NCBI GenBank assembly: GCA_023392515.1 | Contig: JAEVYX010000105.1 | Location: 1 to 16,844 of the forward strand | Reading direction: 5' to 3' | From: Bacillota bacterium | Lineage (GTDB): Bacteria > Bacillota > Clostridia > Christensenellales > Aristaeellaceae | Length of the DNA stretch: 16,844 bases | Shown: one piece after another, positions 6,876 to 14,049 of the stretch | How the letters are laid out: each line of letters opens with the position of its first letter | How positions within the stretch are numbered: the stretch's first letter is position 1 | Position numbers and translations under genes: made by a program | Notes under the pieces: generated by a model | The model's database searches: none | What the model saw: the letters and a program-made list of their open reading frames with translations, nothing else | Told to the model about the DNA's origin: nothing

Positions 6876-7065
6876 ACGAATCCGCGTTGCCACCCCGATT
6901 GGATGCAATATGCATCCCTCTCGCCGCGCTGTATGGGGCGCGCCCCGCGGCCGTTCACCGCCGGCTCCCGGATGGAGAGCTTGCTTCCGTACCGCCTTGC
7001 ACCATTCGGCGGCTCTCTAGAAACGGGATAGCAGGCATTGTCCGTTCATAGCCTCTTTTAGGATT
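6876..7065 (-). ncRNA. T-box leader (tRNA-Ser sensing riboswitch) upstream of serS
   Basis: The conserved T-box sequence appears on the minus strand as GGGGTGGCAACGCGG (6882-6896). The TGGC in the bulge can pair with the GCCA end of tRNA-Ser, whose discriminator base is G. Farther 5', the stem I distal part shows AGAGAGC paired with GCTCTC around a GGTGCAA-containing arm. A candidate serine specifier codon UCC followed by A lies at 6974-6976; I could not fold the specifier loop with certainty. The leader begins near 7065 from the promoter at 7072-7100 and ends with the terminator at 6832-6875. Low charged tRNA-Ser should turn serS on. Confidence 0.9.
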
Positions 7066-7071
7066 GCCCCT

Positions 7072-7100
7072 ATTATATGCAATTCCCTGTGAGAAGGCAA
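7072..7100 (-). promoter_or_regulatory. serS promoter
   Basis: On the minus strand TTGCCT (7095-7100), a 17-nt spacer and a perfect TATAAT (7072-7077) predict RNA starting near 7065, directly at the T-box leader. Confidence 0.8.
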
Positions 7101-7134
7101 GGGGAAATAGCCGGTTTTTTAAAAATCCTGCCGG

Positions 7135-8049
7135 TTATTCTGCCTTTTCAAGCGCCAGCAAGGCTGATTCCATAGCGCTGCGGGTGGCAATATCCACAAT
7201 GCCTGTAGTGGATAGCTTGAATTCCTTTTGCAATTGTTTAACGGAGGATTCCAGCTTTTTTGTAAAGGTGTTCTCCCTTCCTTTTTCTTGCTGGTAATAA
7301 CCCAGGGCAATCATGTCCTTTTGAAGTGTCACTACATCATCCCCCCGGTTATATAGCCGCAGGTTGGCGTGCGCTCTTTTAACGGGCGTGCCAAACCCAT
7401 AGATGCGCCAATCCGTAATTTCATAGGTGGCCCGCTGAACCCTGTCGGGATTATTCCCCTCAATGACATGAATCTGAATCATGCCGTCCGCATCCCGGCT
7501 GATCCCCTCCACGATTGCCACATGCTCTGTGCCGAGGCTGCGCTTATGGTAATAAAACCAGATGTAATCCCCGGGATAAGGAAGATAGGCATTGTCCTTT
7601 AAATAATCCGTATCATCGATGAGCCATTGCTTTTCCCTGGTTAACAATTGGCCGGTATCGGAAATGAAACGTCCCTTTTCGATAAAAAAAGGCGCTCCAT
7701 CCTTTGTTCCCCCATACCAAGGATAAATGTTCTTCATAAGGCTTATGCCATACCGCTTATCTGCCTGGTCTACGCACCAGGTGAGAAATTCCGCGCACCA
7801 TGCCACCCGCTTGCCGGAAAACCATTGGCCATACTTGCTTTCGTCGCTCGCCGGGCCTTCTACATAGCCGATTTCCTCCTGGACAATTTTCAGCACCAGC
7901 AGTTCCGGCTGTGCCGTTTCTGTCAATTGGGACAAATCCGGCGGTGTCCAATCGTTTGAGGCCGGGATTTCCCGCTCTTGTGCTTGCGCGGATGCTCCCC
8001 TGCCCAAAAGGCATACCAGCCACAGGAGGATCAAAGCCTTTTTCATCAT
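7135..8049 (-). CDS. Secreted CHAP-domain amidase/endopeptidase with C-terminal peptidoglycan-binding domain
   Basis: This 304-aa exported protein probably cuts peptidoglycan. Residues 1-22 form a signal peptide (MMKK, hydrophobic run, ASA-QA). A CHAP-like papain-fold domain covers about 55-220: the likely nucleophile is C85 in VAWCAEF, the His is H176 in TEHVAIVEG, and the acidic or amide partner is in VIEGNNP (197-200). A PG_binding_1 domain follows at about 233-296, with the family's LxxGDxVxxLQ pattern (YNRGDDVVTLQ) and GIVDIATRSAM. No Cys suits a lipobox, so it should be released or wall-bound. GAAGG lies 8 nt before the ATG. It has its own strong promoter and is a single-gene unit. It could serve in cell separation, wall turnover or spore processes; the exact bond cut is not evident. 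Confidence 0.88.
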   Translation of the reverse strand: MMKKALILLWLVCLLGRGASAQAQEREIPASNDWTPPDLSQLTETAQPELLVLKIVQEEIGYVEGPASDESKYGQWFSGKRVAWCAEFLTWCVDQADKRYGISLMKNIYPWYGGTKDGAPFFIEKGRFISDTGQLLTREKQWLIDDTDYLKDNAYLPYPGDYIWFYYHKRSLGTEHVAIVEGISRDADGMIQIHVIEGNNPDRVQRATYEITDWRIYGFGTPVKRAHANLRLYNRGDDVVTLQKDMIALGYYQQEKGRENTFTKKLESSVKQLQKEFKLSTTGIVDIATRSAMESALLALEKAE

Positions 8050-8092
8050 GATGATTCCCTTCAGGATAATCTATTGCAATGCTTCTGCCCGT

Positions 8093-8121
8093 ATCATAAC
8101 AGAGGTGGTTTCTTTCGTCAA
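8093..8121 (-). promoter_or_regulatory. Promoter of the CHAP-domain gene
   Basis: TTGACG (8116-8121), 17 nt, TATGAT (8093-8098) on the minus strand. The -35 abuts the T-run of the upstream terminator, so the two units are packed without a gap. Confidence 0.8.
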
Positions 8122-8152
8122 TAAAAGGGAACGGACAAAATTGCCCATTCCC
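8122..8152 (-). terminator. Rho-independent terminator of the BtuF-like gene
   Basis: On the minus strand GGGAATGGGC (8143-8152) pairs with GTCCGTTCCC (8127-8136), 10 pairs including two G-U, with loop AATTTT, then TTTTA. Confidence 0.85.
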
Positions 8153-8182
8153 TAAAGAGAACCAAACGTAAAAATGGCTTTC

Positions 8183-9064
8183 CTATTCCCTTGGAATCGT
8201 TATGCCGTAAACTACTTCGGCCATCTGTGCCATGGCATCTAATACCCGGGGTGCGGGGCGGCTGGCCATATCGGTATCAATGGTATAAACACGCCCGACC
8301 AATACGGCGGGCAGATCCTTATAGCCCGGCTGTACAAAAAACTCAGCAGCCCGGGCCTCATCTGCCGCCAGAAGGATTACTTCGGGGTTTTTGCTTACAA
8401 TCTCCTCCAGGCTGTACATGGGCCAGGGAACGGGGGAATCGAATGTGATAGGCTTTGTTCCTATTTTCTCCAGCAAGTCGTATATAAAGCTGCCAGGGCC
8501 AACGGTATAATCTCCCCAGTCGCCAAAGCTGACGGCATAGTATACACTGACCGGCGCTTTATCTGCAATGGCCGCTAAAATACGCTGCTCCTTTTCTGCC
8601 ATTTCATCAATGAGGGGCACGGCATCCGCTCCTGCAGCGTCCGCGATCAGCCGGATGCTGGACGCAATTTCGTCATATGCATCGGCTTCCGTTGCGAGGA
8701 CTGTCAGGCCCAAGGCTTCCAGGGTGGATACGGTTTCTGTCTGCAGCTTATTGCCTGCCAAGACCAGATCGGGCTTCAGGGATACGATCAGTTCCGTATT
8801 GGGGCCTGAGTAGTCGCCGCATTTCGCTTCGATGGCTGCCGCTTCCGGCGGATAGTTGGAATAGGCGTCCACGCCCACCACCCGGTCCCCCAGCCCTAGA
8901 GCAAACAAAATTTCCGTATTGCTTGGGGTAAGTGACACAATGCGCTGGGCGGAGGATACTTCCACGGTTCTGCCCATGACATCGGTTACGGTTTGGGCAC
9001 TGGCGGTGGATAGCAGCAGGAGGATCAGGGTACAGACGAGGAGCGCGAATATACGTTTTTTCAT
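8183..9064 (-). CDS. Substrate-binding protein of a B12/iron-complex ABC importer (BtuF/FhuD/TroA-like fold)
   Basis: This 293-aa exported binding protein has a type I signal peptide (MKKRIF, long Leu run, ASA near 21-23) and no lipobox Cys. The mature part opens with the family signature DVMGRTVEV and RIVSLTPSNTEILFALGLGDRVVGVD, then KPDLVLAG, and ends with an acidic, helical C-lobe containing RVYTID and RPAPRVLDAMAQMA. This layout is that of periplasmic_binding_2 proteins for cobalamin, siderophores or heme. I use the ATG at 9064 because AAAGGAGG lies 6 nt before it; a longer frame to 9169 runs through the riboswitch terminator. The upstream cobalamin riboswitch makes corrinoid the likely ligand. 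No BtuC permease or BtuD ATPase is adjacent, so it must work with components encoded elsewhere. The missing lipid anchor is unusual for a Firmicute binding protein. Confidence 0.9.
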   Translation of the reverse strand: MKKRIFALLVCTLILLLLSTASAQTVTDVMGRTVEVSSAQRIVSLTPSNTEILFALGLGDRVVGVDAYSNYPPEAAAIEAKCGDYSGPNTELIVSLKPDLVLAGNKLQTETVSTLEALGLTVLATEADAYDEIASSIRLIADAAGADAVPLIDEMAEKEQRILAAIADKAPVSVYYAVSFGDWGDYTVGPGSFIYDLLEKIGTKPITFDSPVPWPMYSLEEIVSKNPEVILLAADEARAAEFFVQPGYKDLPAVLVGRVYTIDTDMASRPAPRVLDAMAQMAEVVYGITIPRE

Positions 9065-9096
9065 AGGAAACCTCCTTTTCGTTGGTTTCCGCCGGC

Positions 9097-9153
9097 AAAT
9101 ATAAAGGCTGCTTCTAAACAGAAGGCGCGCTTTCCTTCTGCTTTGAAACAGCC
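9097..9153 (-). terminator. Terminator of the cobalamin riboswitch
   Basis: Twenty-base arms at 9134-9153 and 9106-9125 pair at 19 of 20 positions (two G-U, one A-A mismatch) around an 8-nt loop, followed on the minus strand by TTTATATTT. It lies between the aptamer and the ribosome binding site of the BtuF-like gene, as expected for B12-induced termination. Confidence 0.9.
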
Positions 9154-9218
9154 CACCAAAGGCCCGCAAAGCGCAGGCCCGGCCTCATCCCTCCCTCCGA
9201 GGGCGGCCTTTACACGGA

Positions 9219-9387
9219 TACGGGCAGGTCTCCTGGCTTGGCTTCATCCGGCTGCGGCGCCTTCCCGGCTTTACCGGTGGCACAAGGCCGGATACTTCCG
9301 GCCTGCCGTAACCATCCACCTGACAGTAGCGGGGGCTGCAGCGGATTTGAACCGCTTTCCCTTTTCACCCCTTGCGGGGCACCCGTA
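9219..9387 (-). ncRNA. Cobalamin riboswitch (AdoCbl-type aptamer)
   Basis: Read on the minus strand, the B12 box AGCCAGGAGACCTGCC is intact at 9223-9238. P1 is formed by TACGGG (9382-9387) and CCCGTA (9219-9224). Between them come GGTGCCCC, a GGGGTGAAAAGGGAA stretch, the AGCGG/CCGCT stem and the conserved CAGCCCCCGCTACTGT element. All core blocks are in the usual order, so it should bind adenosylcobalamin or a related corrinoid. Binding should favour the downstream terminator (9097-9153) and shut off the BtuF-like gene when B12 is plentiful. Confidence 0.95.
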
Positions 9388-9405
9388 CGGCGGAAAATGC
9401 TTTAC

Positions 9406-9434
9406 GGGGGGAGTATACCATGAATACTCCCCCC
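9406..9434. promoter_or_regulatory. Perfect 11-bp inverted repeat overlapping the riboswitch promoter (operator candidate)
   Basis: GGGGGGAGTAT (9406-9416) and ATACTCCCCCC (9424-9434) are exact complements separated by 7 nt. The palindrome fills the spacer and -10 of the promoter at 9412-9440 and ends at the predicted RNA start, so it should act as DNA, not as RNA. A repressor or metalloregulator site is a reasonable guess; no regulator gene lies nearby. Confidence 0.55.
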
Positions 9435-9440
9435 GCACAA
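9412..9440 (-). promoter_or_regulatory. Promoter of the cobalamin riboswitch/BtuF-like unit
   Basis: TTGTGC (9435-9440), 17 nt, TATACT (9412-9417) on the minus strand, with a TGG extended -10. RNA would begin near 9405, about 18 nt before the aptamer. Confidence 0.7.
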
Positions 9441-9491
9441 GTAAAAAGGTCGGGAATTGCTTACGGACTTTTTCCAATACGCAGATTCGGA

Positions 9492-9926
9492 TTATCCGCG
9501 GACGACGCCTTTTTTAAGGATAACGCAGGCGTACAAGGCGGTTTCCCCGGTTTGCACGGTGGCAAAAGCGTTTCGGCTCCGGTCATAAAAGCCGAACCGT
9601 TCCTCAAATCCGATTTTGGCACCGGGCTCCCGCTTTTCCACCGTGGACCGGATGTCCTGCCAGATGGGCGGTTCTCCCGACGGCACAGTGCCGGGAACCA
9701 CCTGCATGAGCGTTACGGGTGATTCCACAAAATCATCCAGGGGTAAAAGCGCCAATACCGCATCCAATAAGTCAACCACTTTCAAACCATCGCAGCGTAC
9801 ACACCGCTTGCCCATGGAAACGGCGGGAAAATTACCGTCCCCCAGTACGATTTCATCTCCATGGCCCATTTCGGCCAATATTTTCAAGAGTTCCGGGGAA
9901 ATCAAAGGTGAAATACCTTTTAGCAT
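9492..9926 (-). CDS. RbsD/FucU-family sugar mutarotase (L-fucose mutarotase-like)
   Basis: This 144-aa cytoplasmic enzyme would interconvert anomers of fucose, ribose or a similar sugar. The family N-terminus LKGISPLISPELLKILAEMG is intact. The catalytic H22 lies in MGHGDE, with D30 in LGDGNFPA. The C-terminal signature is seen as ERFGFYDR (109-116) and TGETALYACVILKKG (126-140). The length matches FucU (about 140 aa) more than RbsD, and the FYDR block also favours FucU. The ribosome binding site GAAGGG is about 10 nt from the ATG. No fucose or ribose kinase, isomerase or transporter is in the window, so it is an isolated member with its own promoter (9982-10011). Confidence 0.88.
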   Translation of the reverse strand: MLKGISPLISPELLKILAEMGHGDEIVLGDGNFPAVSMGKRCVRCDGLKVVDLLDAVLALLPLDDFVESPVTLMQVVPGTVPSGEPPIWQDIRSTVEKREPGAKIGFEERFGFYDRSRNAFATVQTGETALYACVILKKGVVRG

Positions 9927-9981
9927 GCTTTTTCATCCCTTCATGTTTAGTTTTGCAGCGCCTTTTATATGTCTTGCCCCC

Positions 9982-10011
9982 ATCATAATCACATCCATGG
10001 CGCCTTGTCAA
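9982..10011 (-). promoter_or_regulatory. Promoter of the FucU-like gene
   Basis: A consensus TTGACA (10006-10011) followed after 18 nt by TATGAT (9982-9987) on the minus strand, 56 nt upstream of the start codon. Confidence 0.8.
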
Positions 10012-10088
10012 GCATGCCCCGGTATTCAGGAAAGAGGATTCCGATGCTTTAATTCAAGGCACATGTGATGCAACATTTGAGCAAAGGA

Positions 10089-10118
10089 TTGAAATTCAAC
10101 GGGGGTTTAGGTTACAAT
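10089..10118 (+). promoter_or_regulatory. Promoter of tex
   Basis: TTGAAA (10089-10094), an 18-nt spacer, TACAAT (10113-10118); RNA would start near 10125, just before the AAGGAG ribosome binding site of tex. Confidence 0.7.
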
Positions 10119-10152
10119 AAAAGGCAGACTTAAAAGGCGAAGGAGAATAATC

Positions 10153-12315
10153 ATGGATTTTGCCGGCGTTTTAGCTACGGAATTTCATATACAGCTCTGG
10201 CAGGCCCAGGCGGTCATACGCCTCTTGGAGGAAGGGAATACGCTGCCTTTTATTGCAAGGTACAGAAAAGAGCAGCATGGGGAGCTGGACGATCAATTGC
10301 TGCGGGAGATGAGCCTGCGTCTTACCCAATTGCAGGCTTTGCAAAAGAGGCGGGAAGAAATCCTTTCCTCCCTGGAAAAGCAGGAGGTGCTGACGGAGGA
10401 ATTGGCCGCGGCTGTCCAAAAGGCCCAAACAATGGGGGAACTGGAGGATATCTACCGGCCCTATAAGCCCAAGCGCCGTACCCGGGCTACCATTGCCAGA
10501 GAAAAAGGGCTGGAGCCTTTGGCAAACTTATTGCTATTGCAAAGGGAGCGCTCCGGCAGGGTGGAAGACATGGCGCTTCCCTTCCTTTCCGCGGAAAAAG
10601 GCGTGCCCGATGTGGAAACGGCCTTGAACGGGGCCATGGATATCCTGGCGGAAGACATGAGCAATGACGCCAAGGTGCGAACCCAGCTAAAAGCACTCTA
10701 TCACAGAACCTGCCAGGTGCAGGTGAAGGCCGCCAAAGAGGAAGATTCCGTCTACAGCATGTATTATGGCCGTCAGGAGCCCCTGCGGCTTATGCCTTCC
10801 CATAGGATTCTGGCCATGAACCGGGGCGAGGCAGAGGGCTTTTTGAAGGTATCCCTGGAGGTAAACGAAGGGGATGCTATCCGGGAGGTGGCAATCCCCT
10901 ATGTCCGGCCCGGCAGCATTACCACCCCTTATGTGGAAAAGGCTGCGGAGGATGCCTATCAGCGGCTGATTGCACCGTCTTTGGAAAACGAACTGCGGGG
11001 CGATCTCACCGACCGGGCGCAAAAGGCCGCCATTCAGGTGTTTGCGCAAAACCTGAAGCCGCTGCTCATGCAGCCTCCCGTCCGGGGCAAAGTAACACTG
11101 GGACTTGACCCGGGCATCCGGACTGGGTGCAAAACTGCCGTGGTGGACGAAACGGGCCGGGTGCTGGATACGGCCGTGATCTATCCCCTGCCTTCCCATG
11201 GCCGGGTGGAAAAGGCAAAGGAAACGGTGAAAGGCCTCATTCAAAAGCATCATATTCAGGTGGCTGCCATCGGCAACGGCACTGCCTCCCGGGAGACGGA
11301 GCAGTTTTTTACTTCGGTCATTCAAGAGCTTCCCGAGAAGAATGTTTCATACATGATTGTCAATGAGGCGGGAGCTTCGGTTTATTCCGCCTCCCCCCTG
11401 GCGGCCAAGGAATTTCCCCAGTTCGATGTGTCGCTGCGCAGCGCCGTATCCATTGCCAGAAGGCTGCAGGACCCGCTGGCGGAGCTTGTGAAAATCGACC
11501 CCAAATCCATTGGCGTTGGCCAATACCAGCACGATTTGAAAGAGGCGGAACTGGACGAGGCCCTTTCCGGTGTGGTGGAGGATTGCGTAAACGCCGTAGG
11601 GGTGGATGTGAACACGGCCAGCCCGTCCCTTCTTTCCCACATCGCAGGCGTGAATAGTGCCGTGGCGCAGAACATTGTCGCCTACCGGGAGGAAAACGGG
11701 CCTTTTATCAGCCGAGCAGCGCTGAAAAAAGTTCCGAAATTAGGCCCCAAGGCCTTTGAACAATGCGCCGGCTTTTTGCGCGTTCCCGGCGGGAAAGACG
11801 CCCTGGAAAACACAGGGGTGCATCCCGAATCCTATGACGCGGCAAGGGAACTGCTCAAATTGTGCGGCCTGACGGCAAAAACGGCGCCGGGAGCGCTTTA
11901 TCAAAAGGTGGAATCACTGGGCCCGCAAAAGGTGGCAGATCAATTGCAGATCGGCCTTCCCACCTTGCGGGACATGGTCAAGGAGCTGGAAAAGCCCGGC
12001 CGGGATCCCCGGGACGAATTGCCCCCGCCCATGCTGCGCACGGATGTATTGACCATGGAGGACCTGATAACAGGCATGGAGATGAAGGGCACCGTCCGCA
12101 ACGTGGCGGATTTCGGCGCGTTTGTGGATATCGGCGTTCATCGGGATGGGCTAGTGCATGTCTCCCAGTTGGGTAAGCGCCCCGTACGCCATCCCAGCGA
12201 GGTAGTGAAGGTGGGCGATATTGTTACCGTATGGGTGCTTTCTGTAGAGAAAGAAAAGAACCGTATTTCTCTTACAATGATTCCGCCGCAGGACCAGGGC
12301 ACCGCAAAACACTAA
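10153..12315 (+). CDS. tex: Tex family transcription accessory / RNA-binding protein
   Basis: This 720-aa cytoplasmic protein has the full Tex architecture. The N-terminal helical region includes LPFIARYRKE (about 31-40) and the EDIYRPYKPKRRTRATIA signature near 98-115. A YqgF/RNase H-like domain starts at LGLDPGIRTG (about 316). Helix-hairpin-helix repeats run from about 473 to 545 (VVEDCVNAVGVDVN, LGPKAFEQCAGFLR), and a C-terminal S1 domain covers about 640-712 (KGTVRNVADFGAFVDIGVH). Tex binds nucleic acid and interacts with transcription or translation machinery; the YqgF-like domain is usually considered inactive as a nuclease. AAGGAG lies 8 nt before the ATG. A nucleotidyltransferase-like gene follows after 21 nt, probably on the same transcript. 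Confidence 0.97.
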   Translation: MDFAGVLATEFHIQLWQAQAVIRLLEEGNTLPFIARYRKEQHGELDDQLLREMSLRLTQLQALQKRREEILSSLEKQEVLTEELAAAVQKAQTMGELEDIYRPYKPKRRTRATIAREKGLEPLANLLLLQRERSGRVEDMALPFLSAEKGVPDVETALNGAMDILAEDMSNDAKVRTQLKALYHRTCQVQVKAAKEEDSVYSMYYGRQEPLRLMPSHRILAMNRGEAEGFLKVSLEVNEGDAIREVAIPYVRPGSITTPYVEKAAEDAYQRLIAPSLENELRGDLTDRAQKAAIQVFAQNLKPLLMQPPVRGKVTLGLDPGIRTGCKTAVVDETGRVLDTAVIYPLPSHGRVEKAKETVKGLIQKHHIQVAAIGNGTASRETEQFFTSVIQELPEKNVSYMIVNEAGASVYSASPLAAKEFPQFDVSLRSAVSIARRLQDPLAELVKIDPKSIGVGQYQHDLKEAELDEALSGVVEDCVNAVGVDVNTASPSLLSHIAGVNSAVAQNIVAYREENGPFISRAALKKVPKLGPKAFEQCAGFLRVPGGKDALENTGVHPESYDAARELLKLCGLTAKTAPGALYQKVESLGPQKVADQLQIGLPTLRDMVKELEKPGRDPRDELPPPMLRTDVLTMEDLITGMEMKGTVRNVADFGAFVDIGVHRDGLVHVSQLGKRPVRHPSEVVKVGDIVTVWVLSVEKEKNRISLTMIPPQDQGTAKH

Positions 12316-12336
12316 AGCAGAAAGCGTTGGAAAAGT

Positions 12337-13029
12337 ATGGACGGATTACAGTGGGCCAAGGAATTGTCGGATAAGCTCCGGGCAACCTTCCGGGATAAGG
12401 TCCTGTTTGTCGGTCTGCAGGGAAGCTATGGCAGGGGCGAGGCAACAGCGGAAAGCGACATTGATATGGTGGCCGTGCTGGATCATGTGGGGCTTGAGGA
12501 ATTGAAATCGTACCGGGAAGTGGTTTCCTCCATGCCAAACAGCAGCCTGGCATGCGGGTTTTTGTGCGGCTTGGAGGAATTGAAGATTTGGCCCCGGTAT
12601 GATCTGTTTTGCCTGGTGAGCGATACATTGCCCCTCTATGGTGACCTTAGGCCATGGATTCCCCCCATTTCCAAACAGGATATCGCAGAAGGTGTCCGGC
12701 AGGGGGCTGCAAACCTCTACCATGAGCTATGTCACCGGTTTTTGTACGGCAATCTCACAGGGAAGGTGGAACAATTAAAAGCCGCCTATAAAGCAGCATT
12801 TTTTCTGCTTCGGGCGGCTTATTACCTGGGAACGAATGTTTATTTGCCTCAAAAGAAAGAACTGATGGAAATGCTTTGTGAAAAGGATCAGGAGATCCTT
12901 CGGATGTCCCTAAACTGGGATGCCACGAAGCATCAGCGGGAAAGCGCCCCGGAAGCATGCTTCGTACAATTGATCGATACGTGCAGGCGGCTGATGCAAG
13001 CCGCTTATCTCCCCAACAGCAAAGCCTGA
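12337..13029 (+). CDS. Nucleotidyltransferase-fold protein, substrate unknown
   Basis: This 230-aa soluble protein has a pol-beta-type nucleotidyltransferase core: G29-S30 in LQGSYGRGEA, then SDIDM with D41 and D43 as metal ligands, and a possible third acid D89 in RYDLF. The second half is helical (AAYKAAFFLLRAAYYL near 149-164) and resembles the helical substrate-binding part of aminoglycoside or MNT-type transferases. Relatives modify small molecules or act as MNT antitoxins with HEPN partners; here domain and helices are in one chain and no HEPN toxin gene is next to it. The ribosome binding site is weak (GGA 5 nt before the ATG), so expression may depend on readthrough from tex, 21 nt upstream. 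Its last 25 bp overlap the end of the converging Nudix-HAD gene. Confidence 0.75.
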   Translation: MDGLQWAKELSDKLRATFRDKVLFVGLQGSYGRGEATAESDIDMVAVLDHVGLEELKSYREVVSSMPNSSLACGFLCGLEELKIWPRYDLFCLVSDTLPLYGDLRPWIPPISKQDIAEGVRQGAANLYHELCHRFLYGNLTGKVEQLKAAYKAAFFLLRAAYYLGTNVYLPQKKELMEMLCEKDQEILRMSLNWDATKHQRESAPEACFVQLIDTCRRLMQAAYLPNSKA

Positions 13030-14039
13030 AGCTCATCCATGGTATGGGCTCTGAGCTCAATGGGGAAATCATCATAAAAGTGTTCAGGGTCAAACAGGCA
13101 CCCGGCAATGCCCGCATTCTGCCCTGCCAGGATATCAATATCCCGATCGCCTACCATGACCGCATCATCCTTTTCCATGCCATGCTTTTTCATGAGCGCC
13201 AATATGGCGTCGGGAGCAGGTTTTGACGGGTATGGATCATCCCCGGTAATGAAATCTGCAAAGTACGGGGTCAGACCCGATGCATCCATATAGGCAAAAG
13301 CGGATTTTCCCCGGTGGGTGTACAGGTAATGCTTGCCCCCGCCCGAAAAAATGGTTTGAACCAGCGGCACGATGCCAGGATAGGGAACGACATCCACGCC
13401 TTCCAGCGTCTGGCTGTGATAGCGGTACCGTTCCTTCATCTCTTCCAGGGATTGAGCCATCTGATGCTTTGCCTTTGTGGTTTCCATGGCATGGTAGACA
13501 GACCGCTTGGCCAGGGAAATTACATCTTCCAGCGGTTCATCAACGCCATAATCGCGAAACGTATGCCATAAAGCGGCGCCTATCCGGCCATAGCTGTCAA
13601 ACAGCGTGCCGTCAAAGTCCCATAGGTAATGGCGAAAGGGGAGAGGCTTTGACAGCCTGTTAACGACCGCCTCATCCGCCGGGCAAAAGGTGTATTGCTT
13701 CAGTTCCTCCGGCCGCACCCAGAGGGCTTGCGTATGCACATTCAAATGGGGCGTACCCTTTGCAATGTGGGCATTGATAAAATAAAATCGCATGGATTTT
13801 TCGGGATAGTTGTAGTCGGTCTGCATCAGCAAGCCTTCCGGAACGATTTCGATATCCAGTTCTTCCCGGCATTCCCGCACAAGGCAAGCCTCCGGGGTTT
13901 CATCCGCTTCCAGTTTTCCGCCCGGAAACTCCCACAAATAGGAGCAGCCCAGGCCGCTTTGGCCCCTGCGGCAAATAAAAAGCTGGCCTTCCTTGCGAAG
14001 AATGGCCGCGGCTACCTCAATCCTTTTCATTTCAAGCAA
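13005..14039 (-). CDS. Nudix hydrolase-HAD phosphatase fusion protein
   Basis: Two hydrolases are joined in one 344-aa chain. Residues 4-130 form a MutT-like Nudix domain: the box begins at G41 (GKLEADE) and continues to the RECREEL stretch near 55-61, matching G-x5-E-x7-REUXEE; WEFPGG before it is typical of 8-oxo-dGTPases. Residues 136-344 form a HAD phosphatase: DFDGTLFDS with D141 and D143, T241 in YTHRG, K273 in YPSKPAPD, and D298 and D302 in MVGDRDID. The pair could remove pyrophosphate and then phosphate from a nucleotide (inference). The start is set by AAGGAG (14046-14051), which overlaps the stop of the CorC-like gene: TTG at 14039 is 6 nt away, GTG at 14042 only 3, and ATG at 14030 is 15. 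The protein core starts at MKRIEVAAAIL in any case. Confidence 0.88.
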   Translation of the reverse strand: MLEMKRIEVAAAILRKEGQLFICRRGQSGLGCSYLWEFPGGKLEADETPEACLVRECREELDIEIVPEGLLMQTDYNYPEKSMRFYFINAHIAKGTPHLNVHTQALWVRPEELKQYTFCPADEAVVNRLSKPLPFRHYLWDFDGTLFDSYGRIGAALWHTFRDYGVDEPLEDVISLAKRSVYHAMETTKAKHQMAQSLEEMKERYRYHSQTLEGVDVVPYPGIVPLVQTIFSGGGKHYLYTHRGKSAFAYMDASGLTPYFADFITGDDPYPSKPAPDAILALMKKHGMEKDDAVMVGDRDIDILAGQNAGIAGCLFDPEHFYDDFPIELRAHTMDELQALLLGR

Positions 14040-14049
14040 CACTTGCTCC

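Noticed and set aside
7106..7134. A/T-rich repeat with CCGG ends after the CHAP gene, considered as terminator
   Set aside because: The outer CCGGC copies are direct, not inverted, and the inner A/T stem is weak and mismatched.
9143..9722. Plus-strand frames over the riboswitch
   Set aside because: They read the complement of the cobalamin riboswitch and the end of the FucU gene.
10687..11325. 212-codon minus-strand frame
   Set aside because: Antisense to tex, no recognisable motif or start signal.
12337..13029. MNT-HEPN toxin-antitoxin system
   Set aside because: Only the nucleotidyltransferase fold is present; no small partner gene with an HEPN RNase motif lies beside it.
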